Assembly (NCBI RefSeq): GCF_040719145.1
Contig: NZ_JBFDUZ010000003.1
Location: 310,001 to 374,000, forward strand
DNA from: Paenibacillus sp. JQZ6Y-1
GTDB taxonomy: Bacteria; Bacillota; Bacilli; Paenibacillales; Paenibacillaceae
Direction of reading: 5' to 3'
DNA length: 64,000 bases
A model generated the notes under the pieces. That model did no database searches. It was not told where the DNA came from and worked only from the letters and a program-made list of their open reading frames with translations. This document shows positions 8,287 to 16,770 of this stretch, piece after piece. Position numbers and translations under genes: made by a program. Every line of letters begins with the position of its first letter. Position 1 is the stretch's first letter.

Positions 8287-10374
8287 TCACAGTTGGTTCA
8301 ACTGCTGGTAATATGCGCTCATCTGCTGGAAGCTCATATAGATAAATGGCAGCACCAGATAGATAAAGGTCAATACAGTCATCGGCGCGAAGCCAATGAT
8401 ACGCCCCCACTCGGACTTGGTATCGATCATGCGCTCATAATCCTGCTTACGCTTCTCAAAATTGTAATTGCGTTCATTTTCCAGATCGTCAAACGCTTCC
8501 TTGATCGGAATGCGCTCCACGGACAAAATCAGCTTGTCGATGGTTCGTGCTAACGGGATAAAGGGCGCATCTTGCTTCAGCACTTCCAGCGCCTGCTCCG
8601 CTCCACTTTCAAAATCCAGCACCGCCTTATGTAGCGGCTCACGGAAAATGGTTGAGAACCGTTCCATCCATTCCAGCATCATATCAACTGACATGCGATC
8701 AATCTGACACAGCATAGCGATAATCGTGTGGAATTGATCGACTTCATTTTGCATATCGATATACCGCACTTTTTTCTGAAATAGCAGCATCGCATAAGGA
8801 ATCAGATAGCCGCCATAGGCGATTGCCGCTGCCAATAGTAACTCGTACCATTTAAAATATTCACTTTGCAGCACATGCAGCTTGTCCTCGATACGCTGTG
8901 TTGTCGTCAGCAATTGCGAGCTATCGCCCGCCAACTCTGGATCGGCATACAGCAGTTCCATCAGTCGATCTTCCATCTGCTCCGGCTCTACCTGCTGTAG
9001 CTGTGTAATGACATGGGTATCAAAAGCGGTCGTCTGCCGTGCCTTGTCCATCTCTGCATCTGACAATTGCCCAAACATGGTGCCATTCTGCGTCGGTGCC
9101 TGCAAAATATTGCGTACGGTAATAGAGTGCATCGTTTGAAACGATAGCAGCATCGTTGTAAATAGCGCAGTTGCCAGCAGCACCCGATGCAAATAATGCC
9201 ACTCCAGCGGCGTTCCTGCATTCGCATCCTTAATCAGCGTCGTAATGCGAAACCGAGCCGTCGTACGCGGTGCTGGAACAAAACGATTGACGATCCACTC
9301 TACTGGCTTGAAGGAGAGCAGCTTTTGCTCCCACAACACTTTGCGTACCTTTGCCTGATACAATCCTTCCTGCTGATCCTGCAATTTTTTGAGCAAAATG
9401 TATGATAACAGAATGACTGCGAAGATAATGATTTTGAAAAAGAAGCCAAATTTGCTGTCGTAAAATTGCTCCATTACCGGAAAGTTATTCTTCGCCCAGA
9501 TTTCAATCGGCTTAGTGAACAAGATAGGAGCGATACAGATCGCGGTTAGCCCTTTTAGCAAATAACTGAGCTTGGTACGCTTGAGCAGTTCCAGATTGAT
9601 CTCGTTCGTCAGCTTACCCATATTGCTCAGGTAGAGCGAGCCATCCTTGACCGTTTTGTCGCCAAATTCCTTGACCAAGTACGTAATCCCAGCAAATGCC
9701 TTCAGAAAGCGGTTCGGTGCTGCCTGATAATAGGTTTGCAGCAGCTTTTCCGGCTCGGGCGCGACTAGAATGTCGTGTACTTTCCGTGCGTGCAGCGAAG
9801 CTTCATGGGTCGATGATTCCGCCGCATCATGCAATGCCTCTTCGATCATGCCATGCTGCTGATAGCTATGTCGCACATCGTCCATGACCGATTTGAGCTG
9901 GATCAATAGGCGATTTTCCACTCGATTCACAAAGGTATCGATCAGCATGCCATTCATCACCAGCGCCGTTAGCGCAATCATGAACATAAAGGTCATATCC
10001 TTGTTCATAAACAGCAGCACCAGAATAAAGGTAGACAGAATCGCCAGCGTAGCAAATACGATCTTCATCGTCTCCCGACGCATGGAGAATTCATCATACG
10101 AGTGAATACTTTGCAGCCGCTTGCGTACACGCATAATGTAGTTGCGCAGTAGCGGTACACGCATATACGCATGATACGAATCCTGCAAAAATCGGTTATA
10201 TTGCCGAATGCGTCTGGATTTGCCGGAACCGATATAATCGGCATATGTGCGGTACAGATCAGCATTGCCGTTTTGCATATTGCGGCGCTGCACAAACTTG
10301 AATGCAGCCAGCAGCACGACAAAGCCAAATGCTGAGCCAATCAGCACATAGATCAGTACATTAAGAAGCGTCAA
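8287..10374 (-). CDS. Fused TadB/TadC-like inner-membrane platform protein
   Basis: A protein of 695 residues with about eight membrane segments (about 5-27, a pair in 105-145, 270-287, 312-328, 395-413, 508-530, 664-684). Each half carries a cytoplasmic helical module of the T2SSF/GspF type (about residues 155-260, with MDDVRHSYQQHGMIEEALHDAAESS, and 535-650, with MLCQIDRMSVDMMLEWMERFS). In typical Tad systems these are two genes, tadB and tadC; here one polypeptide holds both. The start is TTG at 10374 with GGGGTGG 8 bp upstream, overlapping the ATPase stop by 14 bp. It should form the membrane platform on which the ATPase acts. Confidence 0.72.
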   Translation of the reverse strand: MTLLNVLIYVLIGSAFGFVVLLAAFKFVQRRNMQNGNADLYRTYADYIGSGKSRRIRQYNRFLQDSYHAYMRVPLLRNYIMRVRKRLQSIHSYDEFSMRRETMKIVFATLAILSTFILVLLFMNKDMTFMFMIALTALVMNGMLIDTFVNRVENRLLIQLKSVMDDVRHSYQQHGMIEEALHDAAESSTHEASLHARKVHDILVAPEPEKLLQTYYQAAPNRFLKAFAGITYLVKEFGDKTVKDGSLYLSNMGKLTNEINLELLKRTKLSYLLKGLTAICIAPILFTKPIEIWAKNNFPVMEQFYDSKFGFFFKIIIFAVILLSYILLKKLQDQQEGLYQAKVRKVLWEQKLLSFKPVEWIVNRFVPAPRTTARFRITTLIKDANAGTPLEWHYLHRVLLATALFTTMLLSFQTMHSITVRNILQAPTQNGTMFGQLSDAEMDKARQTTAFDTHVITQLQQVEPEQMEDRLMELLYADPELAGDSSQLLTTTQRIEDKLHVLQSEYFKWYELLLAAAIAYGGYLIPYAMLLFQKKVRYIDMQNEVDQFHTIIAMLCQIDRMSVDMMLEWMERFSTIFREPLHKAVLDFESGAEQALEVLKQDAPFIPLARTIDKLILSVERIPIKEAFDDLENERNYNFEKRKQDYERMIDTKSEWGRIIGFAPMTVLTFIYLVLPFIYMSFQQMSAYYQQLNQL

Positions 10375-12277
10375 CGGTTATGCCACCCCAGTTCTCTGCC
10401 ATAAACTGTTGAAAACGGATCTGATCCGCAGGCTCCATCATGGTCAGCATCTGCTGCTGGTTATAGTCCGAGATCGGATGTACCGCCACATAGCGTCCAT
10501 TGCGATACTCGATAATATTGCGCCCCTCGCCTACTTTGCGGTTGGTGGAGCGCTGGAAGTATTCCGTCATGCTCTCCATCATCGCCGTAAAGCGCTCGTC
10601 TGAACGCTTGGCAGTTTTGAAGCTGGTCGGGTATTCCTGCTCCTGATCAACAATGATACATTCGGTAATACGCTCAATATAACGCGAACCGTCTGGATCG
10701 CGGCGCAGATGCACATCAAAGTTCAGTACGCGCACGACCTGCTCCTCCGCGGTTTTCTCATTGCTGAAAATATTTTGCTTGAGCAGTGCGTTACGCAGCG
10801 AGTACACCAGATCGCGGAAGGTTTTGGCGTGGTGAGTAAAGATGGTGAACAAACTCGCCACCTGCGCCATTTGGATCATCCAAGCAGCCACTTCATCCGT
10901 CGCCACCTCACCGAGAATATTGACCGTACCATCGGTTTTCTTTTGCACATCCAGACCTGCTTGACCGGATACGGTTTCGGTTTCTTTGAAGGTCAAAATA
11001 TTACGCTTGTTGTAAATTTTGCGTAGATGCAGCTCGAACGACATTTCCTGAATCCGCAATGTGAATGTTTCGTTAATATGCGCAACAAGCGCCATCAGCA
11101 GCGTCGTTTTACCAGAGCCCTGCGCACCAGTGATCGCTACAATTCGCCCACCCTTCATTAGATAGATGAGCAGCGATTTGACCATATCGTGGTTGGCAAT
11201 ATTGTCGGTAATGAGCTGATCCAGTGTTGCCGAAGCAGGATCGAATTTGCGGACGAAGAACGCCCATGATTCTGAGAAGCTGGGACGCACCACCACAATC
11301 CGGCTGCCATCCTTCATCTCATTGACTTTAAAACCGTTCGCTTCGGACAATTGACCCGGATTGTTGTAGCGGTAAATGTTCTGACAGACCCGCTTCAGCT
11401 CTGCCTCCGTGCCAAATGATAGAAACTCCAGATGCACGCTTTTCCCGCGATAAAAGATCCACACGCTATCATGACTGAACGGAATCTGTCGCTCATTGAT
11501 CGCCGAGGTAAAGTCGTAAAAGTCATCATCGTATTCCACCTGACTGACCGGAACACCAGATACGCCACCACTGACACCGTCGATCTTCATATCACGGATT
11601 TCGTCGATCACACTAAAGCCCTTGAATGTCTGATAAATGCGCTGTACGACAATATGCAGCTTGTCCTCAAACCCTAGCATGCCGGGAAAATCATCATATA
11701 CATGATTGATTTCATCCGTTGTAATAATGTACGAGCCGGAACCACCTGATTCTGGATCATATTTTAATCCTGCCAGTGAGTAATCTTCCAGCAATCGCGA
11801 TAAGCCATTTAACCCGTGCATCATTTTGTACTGATACAGCAAAATATCGAATTTCTCCTGACTGCTCAGCGCCATTGCATGCTCAAATGGAATGACCTTA
11901 TTCAAATGATCTTCCGTCAATTCGTATGTTTTGAGCAGCAGATCGTAGATGGTGCTTTTGACGAATAGTTTGGCGTTCAGATCGCCATGCGTGCAGTCTT
12001 TGAGCGACTTGATCAGCGTCGCGCGCTGGTTGAGCCGTCGGGTATATTCTTCCTCCGACAATCCGAGATCATCCAATGAGGATGAGGTCATTTCGTTTAG
12101 AGCAGCTTTGACATAATCGATCATCGTGGGCAATGTATATTTGCTATTCTGACGATCTTTTTTATCGTTTGCGCTTCCCTTGTACGCCAGCTTGAAATAC
12201 GCGAGTACGAACAAAATGAGCACAATCAGACCGATACACGCCCGGTTGATCAGTAATGCCATATCGAGGCTAGCCAT
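10361..12277 (-). CDS. TadA/CpaF-type secretion ATPase with N-terminal membrane anchor
   Basis: A protein of 638 residues of the type II/IV secretion ATPase superfamily. Walker A is GAQGSGKT at residues 384-391. A Walker-B-like segment, VNILGE, lies at 452-457 with Glu457, followed by the His box FTIFTHHAKTFRDL (about 477-490), the order seen in CpaF/TadA. The protein should hexamerise and power subunit extrusion or retraction. Unusually, residues 11-31 form a clear membrane helix, whereas TadA/CpaF proteins are normally soluble. Residues 60-370 would hold the N-terminal domains. It starts 6 bp after the ParA-like gene, with GGAGG 11 bp upstream, and overlaps the platform gene. Confidence 0.85.
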   Translation of the reverse strand: MASLDMALLINRACIGLIVLILFVLAYFKLAYKGSANDKKDRQNSKYTLPTMIDYVKAALNEMTSSSLDDLGLSEEEYTRRLNQRATLIKSLKDCTHGDLNAKLFVKSTIYDLLLKTYELTEDHLNKVIPFEHAMALSSQEKFDILLYQYKMMHGLNGLSRLLEDYSLAGLKYDPESGGSGSYIITTDEINHVYDDFPGMLGFEDKLHIVVQRIYQTFKGFSVIDEIRDMKIDGVSGGVSGVPVSQVEYDDDFYDFTSAINERQIPFSHDSVWIFYRGKSVHLEFLSFGTEAELKRVCQNIYRYNNPGQLSEANGFKVNEMKDGSRIVVVRPSFSESWAFFVRKFDPASATLDQLITDNIANHDMVKSLLIYLMKGGRIVAITGAQGSGKTTLLMALVAHINETFTLRIQEMSFELHLRKIYNKRNILTFKETETVSGQAGLDVQKKTDGTVNILGEVATDEVAAWMIQMAQVASLFTIFTHHAKTFRDLVYSLRNALLKQNIFSNEKTAEEQVVRVLNFDVHLRRDPDGSRYIERITECIIVDQEQEYPTSFKTAKRSDERFTAMMESMTEYFQRSTNRKVGEGRNIIEYRNGRYVAVHPISDYNQQQMLTMMEPADQIRFQQFMAENWGGITVDAS

Positions 12278-12283
12278 AATGCT

Positions 12284-13114
12284 TTACGCCTCCTTTGCAA
12301 ACATATTATGATCCACCGCTAGCGCATCGAAGATACCGCGGTTCAGTTTGCGTACTTCCTGCAACAGCCCATAGTCCGGCTGATCGCGCTGTACATGCTT
12401 GCGTTTCAGGAAAAATTCCACGACACGCTGCTCGTTGCATGCGTCCATATATCCACTGCTATGCGGAATGGTGAATAATGGCGCTTTGATTTTGAACAAT
12501 CGACGGATATTGGTAGCTGTTAAGCGCGAGCTGCTGTCATATTGACCAATCACCAGCACCACCTTTTTACTATCCAACCACGTCGGCGGATGATGGAAAA
12601 ATTGACGTAGCATGCTCATATTTTGACTGAGTGAAACCACCACCAAATCGGCGCTATCCAGCATCGCCTCCATTAATGAATCTCCTTCGCCGCTACCTAC
12701 ATCCAGCAGCGTAAGATCATAGGCGCTACGTGCAGCTTCGCAGATCGAACCTGCAACTTCGTGCATGGACATGAGCATATGCCGATCCGGCTTGTTCGTG
12801 CCAGGCAACAGATCGAGCGAGCCACTAAATACAGGCGTCGTATAATCCTTCATCATCGCTGGTGTCAATTGCCCAGAGCGCGCCAGCATCTCTAGCGAAT
12901 CTATACCAAGCTGTGAATACCGAAGCGACATCTCATCCAAGGAGCGCTGCTGACGGCGAAACGCATCTTCCACCAGTGAGCCGCCATATTGCGTATGTGC
13001 GACCAGAATCCGGCTGACATAATCCATCGCTAGCACCGCCGCCGAGGACACCAGATTGGAGGAACTGCCTGTTTGACCAGCACGCGCTCCCCAGTAAGCA
13101 ATTACATTCCCCAT
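12284..13114 (-). CDS. CpaE/TadZ-like ParA-family protein with degenerate P-loop
   Basis: About 276 residues from ATG 13114 (GGAGG 11 bp upstream). The fold order of ParA/MinD proteins is visible. A P-loop-like region, GARAGQTGSSSN, sits where KGGVGKTT is expected but lacks both lysines. The switch-II-like stretch LLDVGSGEGDSLMEAMLDSADLVVVSLSQN corresponds to the usual D-x-P-x-G region. CpaE/TadZ proteins localise the pilus machine at a pole and often have altered P-loops. The gene overlaps the previous one by 13 bp and precedes the ATPase gene, the normal place for cpaE/tadZ. Nucleotide binding is doubtful. Confidence 0.68.
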   Translation of the reverse strand: MGNVIAYWGARAGQTGSSSNLVSSAAVLAMDYVSRILVAHTQYGGSLVEDAFRRQQRSLDEMSLRYSQLGIDSLEMLARSGQLTPAMMKDYTTPVFSGSLDLLPGTNKPDRHMLMSMHEVAGSICEAARSAYDLTLLDVGSGEGDSLMEAMLDSADLVVVSLSQNMSMLRQFFHHPPTWLDSKKVVLVIGQYDSSSRLTATNIRRLFKIKAPLFTIPHSSGYMDACNEQRVVEFFLKRKHVQRDQPDYGLLQEVRKLNRGIFDALAVDHNMFAKEA

Positions 13115-13821
13115 ACCGGCTGATTCCTCCGCGACATTTTTTTGGCATACACTTTCAACTGCTGCTGATCCAGCTCGCATACATTGCCTGCCATCTGCTG
13201 AATCGTACTGCGCAGTGGACGAGAGATGCGCTTGATGCTGACCGTATTGCTATTCTGATTGATAATTTTCTGCATATAATCCATCTCATCGAATGGAATG
13301 GTGAATGCCTGCTCTTCAAAAACGACCGGCAGCACATCCAGCATTTTCTCGATATAATCCTCTGCTAGTCCGCTATCCAACTGATGAACCAACAATCGTC
13401 CAAACGGAATACGCGGCTGTCTACTATCCCGTCCATGCAGCAGCAGACTCATCAGTTCAATCGCCTTTTCCAGTGAGCGACGTTCTGGTGAAATCACGAC
13501 AAACCGTTGTTTGAAGCTCATAAGATCAGCTTCGGTAATAAAATCAGGCTGAGAGCAAAAGACCAATACCTGATCGTACTGCTGCTCCTGATCCAATTGA
13601 AGCTTCATGTCGCCAAATGCAGCAAAATCATATCCAATATCAAATTCATCGTACTGCGACACCCCCGCTTCGGTTGTCAGAATCGGTGTGTTATAACGGA
13701 TAAAGCCTTCGCTGCTCGCATCGACCAGCAGGACGCGTCGACCTGCCGTTTGCAGGAATTTGCTAAGATAGATTAGCAGATCGCTAATATCGGCTGAGCC
13801 GAGAAATAACGTATAATTCAT
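13102..13821 (-). CDS. Second ParA-like protein of Tad-like locus, P-loop missing
   Basis: A protein of 239 residues from ATG 13821 (AAGGAGG 6 bp upstream; the longer reading has no ribosome site). The N-terminus, MNYTLFLGSADISDLLIYLSKFLQTAGRRVLLVDAS, has the beta-strand, loop, helix, strand pattern of MinD/ParA proteins, ending in the LLVDAS strand, but has no glycine-rich lysine loop. A later stretch, DQVLVFCSQPDFITEADLMSFKQRFVVISPERRSL, matches switch II and the next strand. It probably acts as a non-catalytic partner of the following ParA-like protein. No close family is recognised; the call is structural inference. Confidence 0.5.
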   Translation of the reverse strand: MNYTLFLGSADISDLLIYLSKFLQTAGRRVLLVDASSEGFIRYNTPILTTEAGVSQYDEFDIGYDFAAFGDMKLQLDQEQQYDQVLVFCSQPDFITEADLMSFKQRFVVISPERRSLEKAIELMSLLLHGRDSRQPRIPFGRLLVHQLDSGLAEDYIEKMLDVLPVVFEEQAFTIPFDEMDYMQKIINQNSNTVSIKRISRPLRSTIQQMAGNVCELDQQQLKVYAKKMSRRNQPVWGM

Positions 13822-13894
13822 GGGAATCCTCCTTGCGCTATATCTAATATGGTGGTGCGAATACGTTCTATAGGACAACAGGTTTGAATCTGTG

Positions 13895-15061
13895 TTATTT
13901 AATCAATGGCTGTTCAAATACATCCTGTGCTTTCTGATCGGCTGACGATGACTGATTGCCCCCACTTGTATGAGAGGAAGCATCTGTAGAGCTGGTCGCT
14001 GAGGAAGCTGACGACGTATCCTCCTGCTGAATCGGTGTAACGATTGGCTCCGTGGATGATGGCACAGCAGACGGATCGGTGTCTGGTACCGCCGATACTG
14101 ACGGCTCAGATTGCAGCGTTGGCGTCTGTGAAGTGACGGAATCGCTTGATACGGCACTCGCTCCCGCTGGATCGTTACTAGACAGGTCGGTCGTTGAAGC
14201 TGTAGATGTAGTATTCATGGAAGCACTGGATGCCTTCGCTTTATCAGCTTCGCTCATACGACTCATGCTATCATCAAGTGTGGTGCGTGCCGCTTTGCTC
14301 AATTGCAGGGTCGCTTTTTCCAATACATTCGGATCGGATTGGATCAGGTTAATCACATCGGTATTCGCCGGATAGTTTGGAATTGCTTTGTCCTGCATAT
14401 AAGGGTCAGCATAAGAGATCGCGTACAGCTTCGCACCTTGCAAATACGCATCTACAATCGCGCTGCTCATAACTAGCAATTCCGATTCATTGATGTTGTA
14501 CCAAACATTGGTGCCGGACAAGTCCTCGACCTTTTTCTTGGACAATACGATATAGTCGTTACCATTGGGAAAGCCGATCCGTACATCGACAAAATCGCCT
14601 TTTTTCAAACGGCTAGGCAATTGAAGCACATTGTACTCGCGAATCCGCAGATCATTCGGTGTTGCGCCTTCGGCGTACACCATTGCGGGAGTTAGCGCAG
14701 TGCCTTTACCCGTATCCAGCTTGATCACTTTGCCGATCAGCTGCTTCGGGTCGGTTATGGCATTGCTTGGTGCGCCCTGTTTGGATACAAAGGCGGTCGT
14801 AATCTGCTTGCTGCTAATGGTATCGCCAGCTTTGAGTTCGCCAGTTGTGACGACAATTTTGTTCGATACTGCTTGTTGTTCTTCCAGTGCCTGTTGCGTT
14901 TGCAGCAGTTCGACTTCATACTGGGCTTTGACCGCTTTTAACTGCTTGGACTGATAATTGATGAGAAATATGTATCCTAGGGACGATAGAATCGCCACGA
15001 TCAGACCGCCGATCAAGCCAGCGTAAATCTTATTTTTCATCCGAAAACGAATAATGGACAC
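13895..15061 (-). CDS. CpaB/RcpC-like SAF-domain protein
   Basis: A protein of 388 residues from GTG 15061 (AAGGAG 9 bp upstream). It has a short cytoplasmic N-terminus, a membrane helix (about 12-33), a coiled-coil-like stretch (36-64) and a SAF domain at about 68-135 (TTGELKAGDTISSKQITTAFV ... GKGTALTPAMVY). SAF proteins of the CpaB/RcpC type help build the periplasmic or wall part of Tad machines. The last 110 residues are a low-complexity Ser/Thr/Ala/Pro linker suited to crossing or lying in the wall. It is the first structural gene of the locus, 140 bp after the XRE gene. Confidence 0.75.
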   Translation of the reverse strand: MSIIRFRMKNKIYAGLIGGLIVAILSSLGYIFLINYQSKQLKAVKAQYEVELLQTQQALEEQQAVSNKIVVTTGELKAGDTISSKQITTAFVSKQGAPSNAITDPKQLIGKVIKLDTGKGTALTPAMVYAEGATPNDLRIREYNVLQLPSRLKKGDFVDVRIGFPNGNDYIVLSKKKVEDLSGTNVWYNINESELLVMSSAIVDAYLQGAKLYAISYADPYMQDKAIPNYPANTDVINLIQSDPNVLEKATLQLSKAARTTLDDSMSRMSEADKAKASSASMNTTSTASTTDLSSNDPAGASAVSSDSVTSQTPTLQSEPSVSAVPDTDPSAVPSSTEPIVTPIQQEDTSSASSATSSTDASSHTSGGNQSSSADQKAQDVFEQPLIK

Positions 15062-15202
15062 GTGCTAACACTCCTTAACAAAAGCTGGTTTCAATCGTTG
15101 GGGTTGATGCTTCGTATTGCTGCTAGTGCTTGGTATTCATACTGACGCTTGGTATAGACTTACTTTGTTTTTCTTGAGCTTGCTTGGATGAGCTTGCTTG
15201 AT

Positions 15203-15412
15203 TTACTCTCCGCCTGCTATCGACCAGATCGGTGTATTGAGTACTTTCTGAATCAATTGCTTTTCGTGCTCAGTCGGTTGGCTTTGCGCATTTTCCAGAC
15301 GGCTGATTCGGGTTTGGTATGAACCGATGTGGCGGGCAAGTTCGCCCTGAGACAGCTTTTGGCGCTTGCGTGCGAAGATCAATCGTTCCGCCTCGTTTAG
15401 CATCATTTCCAT
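15203..15412 (-). CDS. Small XRE-family regulator heading the Tad-like locus
   Basis: A protein of 69 residues consisting almost entirely of a lambda-repressor-like helix-turn-helix (FARKRQKLSQGELARHIGSYQTRISRLENAQSQPT). The AAGGAG ribosome site is 9 bp from ATG 15412. It lies upstream of and in the same direction as the CpaB-like gene with no obvious terminator between, so it may be the first gene of the operon and its regulator. Its transcript has a roughly 100-nt leader containing an intrinsic terminator. Confidence 0.8.
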   Translation of the reverse strand: MEMMLNEAERLIFARKRQKLSQGELARHIGSYQTRISRLENAQSQPTEHEKQLIQKVLNTPIWSIAGGE

Positions 15413-15449
15413 AGATGGTGGCTCCTTTCCAGTAGATAGACAACAAAAA

Positions 15450-15484
15450 AAGCACGCAAAATGTCCTAAGACATTAAGCGTGCT
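15450..15484 (-). terminator. Intrinsic terminator inside the leader of the XRE/Tad-like transcript
   Basis: Read on the minus strand, GCACGC pairs with GCGTGC, an inner GTC/GAC stem closes a TTAG loop, and a run of seven T follows. It lies downstream of a good promoter and upstream of the XRE start codon. The same leader can form AAGCG-AAGCA-CGCTT, which would occupy the 5' arm, so an antiterminator alternative exists. Confidence 0.75.
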
Positions 15485-15523
15485 TCGCTTATATTGATAG
15501 GTGTTGTTTATTTATACAGCCAT

Positions 15524-15551
15524 CTTATATGATCCTTTAGCACTATGTCAA
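15524..15551 (-). promoter_or_regulatory. SigA-type promoter for XRE/Tad-like locus
   Basis: On the minus strand, TTGACA (15551-15546), a 16-bp spacer and TATAAG (15529-15524) form a near-consensus vegetative promoter. The predicted transcript starts near 15516, about 100 nt before the XRE start codon. Confidence 0.7.
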
Positions 15552-15615
15552 TTGATTTTTGTATAAATATATGATTCCCTCTATCCTGCATCTATGTTGA
15601 TCAAGGAGGACACTT

Positions 15616-16005
15616 ATGGAACAACCGAAAAAATACCGCATCGGTGTAGAAGTTACACTAGAAATCATCGGTGGCAAATGGAAAAGCATCATTCTGTATC
15701 ATCTGACCGAAGGCAGCAAGCGCTACAACGAATTAAAACGCCTCATTCCGAATATTAGCCAGAAAGTACTCACTCAGCAGCTACGCGAGTTGGAGCGCGA
15801 CGGGGTCGTAATCCGGCATGATTATGGCGAAGTACCACCACGGGTAGAATATATATTGAGTTCCTATGGGGAGAGTCTGATTGAGGTGCTGGACTTCTTT
15901 TGTCGTTGGGGTGAGAATCATCTAGAACGCGTGTATGGCGACAAGCATTTGATGCTGGATGAATATTTTCTAGACGACCCTCAGCCGCCTACCAAGGATC
16001 AATAA
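15616..16005 (+). CDS. HxlR-family winged-helix regulator
   Basis: A protein of 129 residues with the hallmark HxlR sequence GGKWKSIILYHLTEG-KRYNELKR and ISQKVLTQQLRELERDGVV. Family members are MarR-like dimers that often sense quinones, aldehydes or oxidants through cysteines near the N-terminus. No N-terminal Cys is seen here; Cys occurs only in the C-terminal FFCRWGENH. The ribosome site AAGGAGG is 9 bp upstream. The next gene is a quinone-reductase-like flavoprotein, the classic target of HxlR proteins, so this is probably its regulator. Confidence 0.88.
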   Translation: MEQPKKYRIGVEVTLEIIGGKWKSIILYHLTEGSKRYNELKRLIPNISQKVLTQQLRELERDGVVIRHDYGEVPPRVEYILSSYGESLIEVLDFFCRWGENHLERVYGDKHLMLDEYFLDDPQPPTKDQ

Positions 16006-16019
16006 TTGATTTACAGGGC

Positions 16020-16037
16020 AGGTACTTCAAAGTGCCT
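16020..16037. promoter_or_regulatory. Inverted repeat, candidate HxlR operator
   Basis: AGGTACTT-CA-AAGTGCCT is an 8-bp inverted repeat with one mismatch, between the HxlR gene and the flavoprotein gene, about 80 bp before the latter's start. Its position suggests an operator; binding by the HxlR protein is inferred. Confidence 0.45.
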
Positions 16038-16119
16038 ACTTAACATAGAACTTCCTTCCCTCTACAATGGCGTTACAGCTTCACATACCATTACAGAGGA
16101 TATAGGAGGACATTCCGTT

Positions 16120-16671
16120 ATGAAAACATTGATTGTTGTTGCTCATCCAAATCTGCATGAATCCCGCATCAATAAACGCTGGCTGCAAGAGCTGGCACAG
16201 CATTCCGATCGACTGACCATTCATCGTTTATACGAGGAATATCCTGACGGCAAGCTGGATATTGCACGCGAACAAGCGCTGCTGGAGCAGCACGACCAGA
16301 TTATATTGCAATTCCCGCTATACTGGTTTAGCAGTCCACCGCTACTCAAGCAATGGCTGGATGAAGTCTTTCTGGAGGATTGGGCATACGGACCGGATGT
16401 CAAATTATTTCATAGCAAAACGATTAGCGTTGCCGTATCTGCGGGCAGCCGAGAGCAGGATTATCAGGCAGACAGCAAATATCGCTATGATATTCACTCC
16501 ATTCTGAGTCCATTTGAAGTGACAACGCGGTATCTGAATGCACAGTATCGCAAACCATTTGTGCTGTATGCTGCCGGATCGCATTTGAGTAAGGAAGCGT
16601 TGGAGGATAGCGCGCGTCAGTATGCAGACTATGTATTGCAGCCTTATACTCAGGGGCAGACTGTTATCTAA
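16120..16671 (+). CDS. NAD(P)H:quinone oxidoreductase, flavodoxin-like (KefF/YwrO type)
   Basis: A protein of 183 residues from ATG 16120 (TAGGAGG upstream; an upstream in-frame reading lacks a site). MKTLIVVAHPNLHESRINKRW is the FMN/FAD-binding start of the flavodoxin_2 family. QHDQIILQFPLYWFSSPPLLKQWLDEVF and VSAGSREQDY are also typical. Such enzymes reduce quinones by two electrons with NAD(P)H, protecting against electrophile stress. It is paired with the HxlR regulator upstream and ends before a bidirectional terminator. Confidence 0.88.
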   Translation: MKTLIVVAHPNLHESRINKRWLQELAQHSDRLTIHRLYEEYPDGKLDIAREQALLEQHDQIILQFPLYWFSSPPLLKQWLDEVFLEDWAYGPDVKLFHSKTISVAVSAGSREQDYQADSKYRYDIHSILSPFEVTTRYLNAQYRKPFVLYAAGSHLSKEALEDSARQYADYVLQPYTQGQTVI

Positions 16672-16732
16672 ACTTACCAATTTGAGCAGTATCAGCCTGT
16701 CGGATCATTGTTCCATTCTCCTCAAAAAGAAA

Positions 16733-16770
16733 AGCGTATGGCAAGGGAACAAGTCCCTATGCCATACGCT
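16733..16770. terminator. Bidirectional terminator between convergent genes
   Basis: An 11-bp perfect stem, AGCGTATGGCA (16733-16743) with TGCCATACGCT (16760-16770), flanked by A-rich and T-rich sequence, overlaps the last codons of the MFS gene. Confidence 0.85.

Noticed and set aside
12284-13180. Longer N-terminus for the CpaE-like protein
   Set aside because: The extra 22 residues overlap the upstream gene's coding end and have no ribosome site; ATG 13114 has GGAGG.
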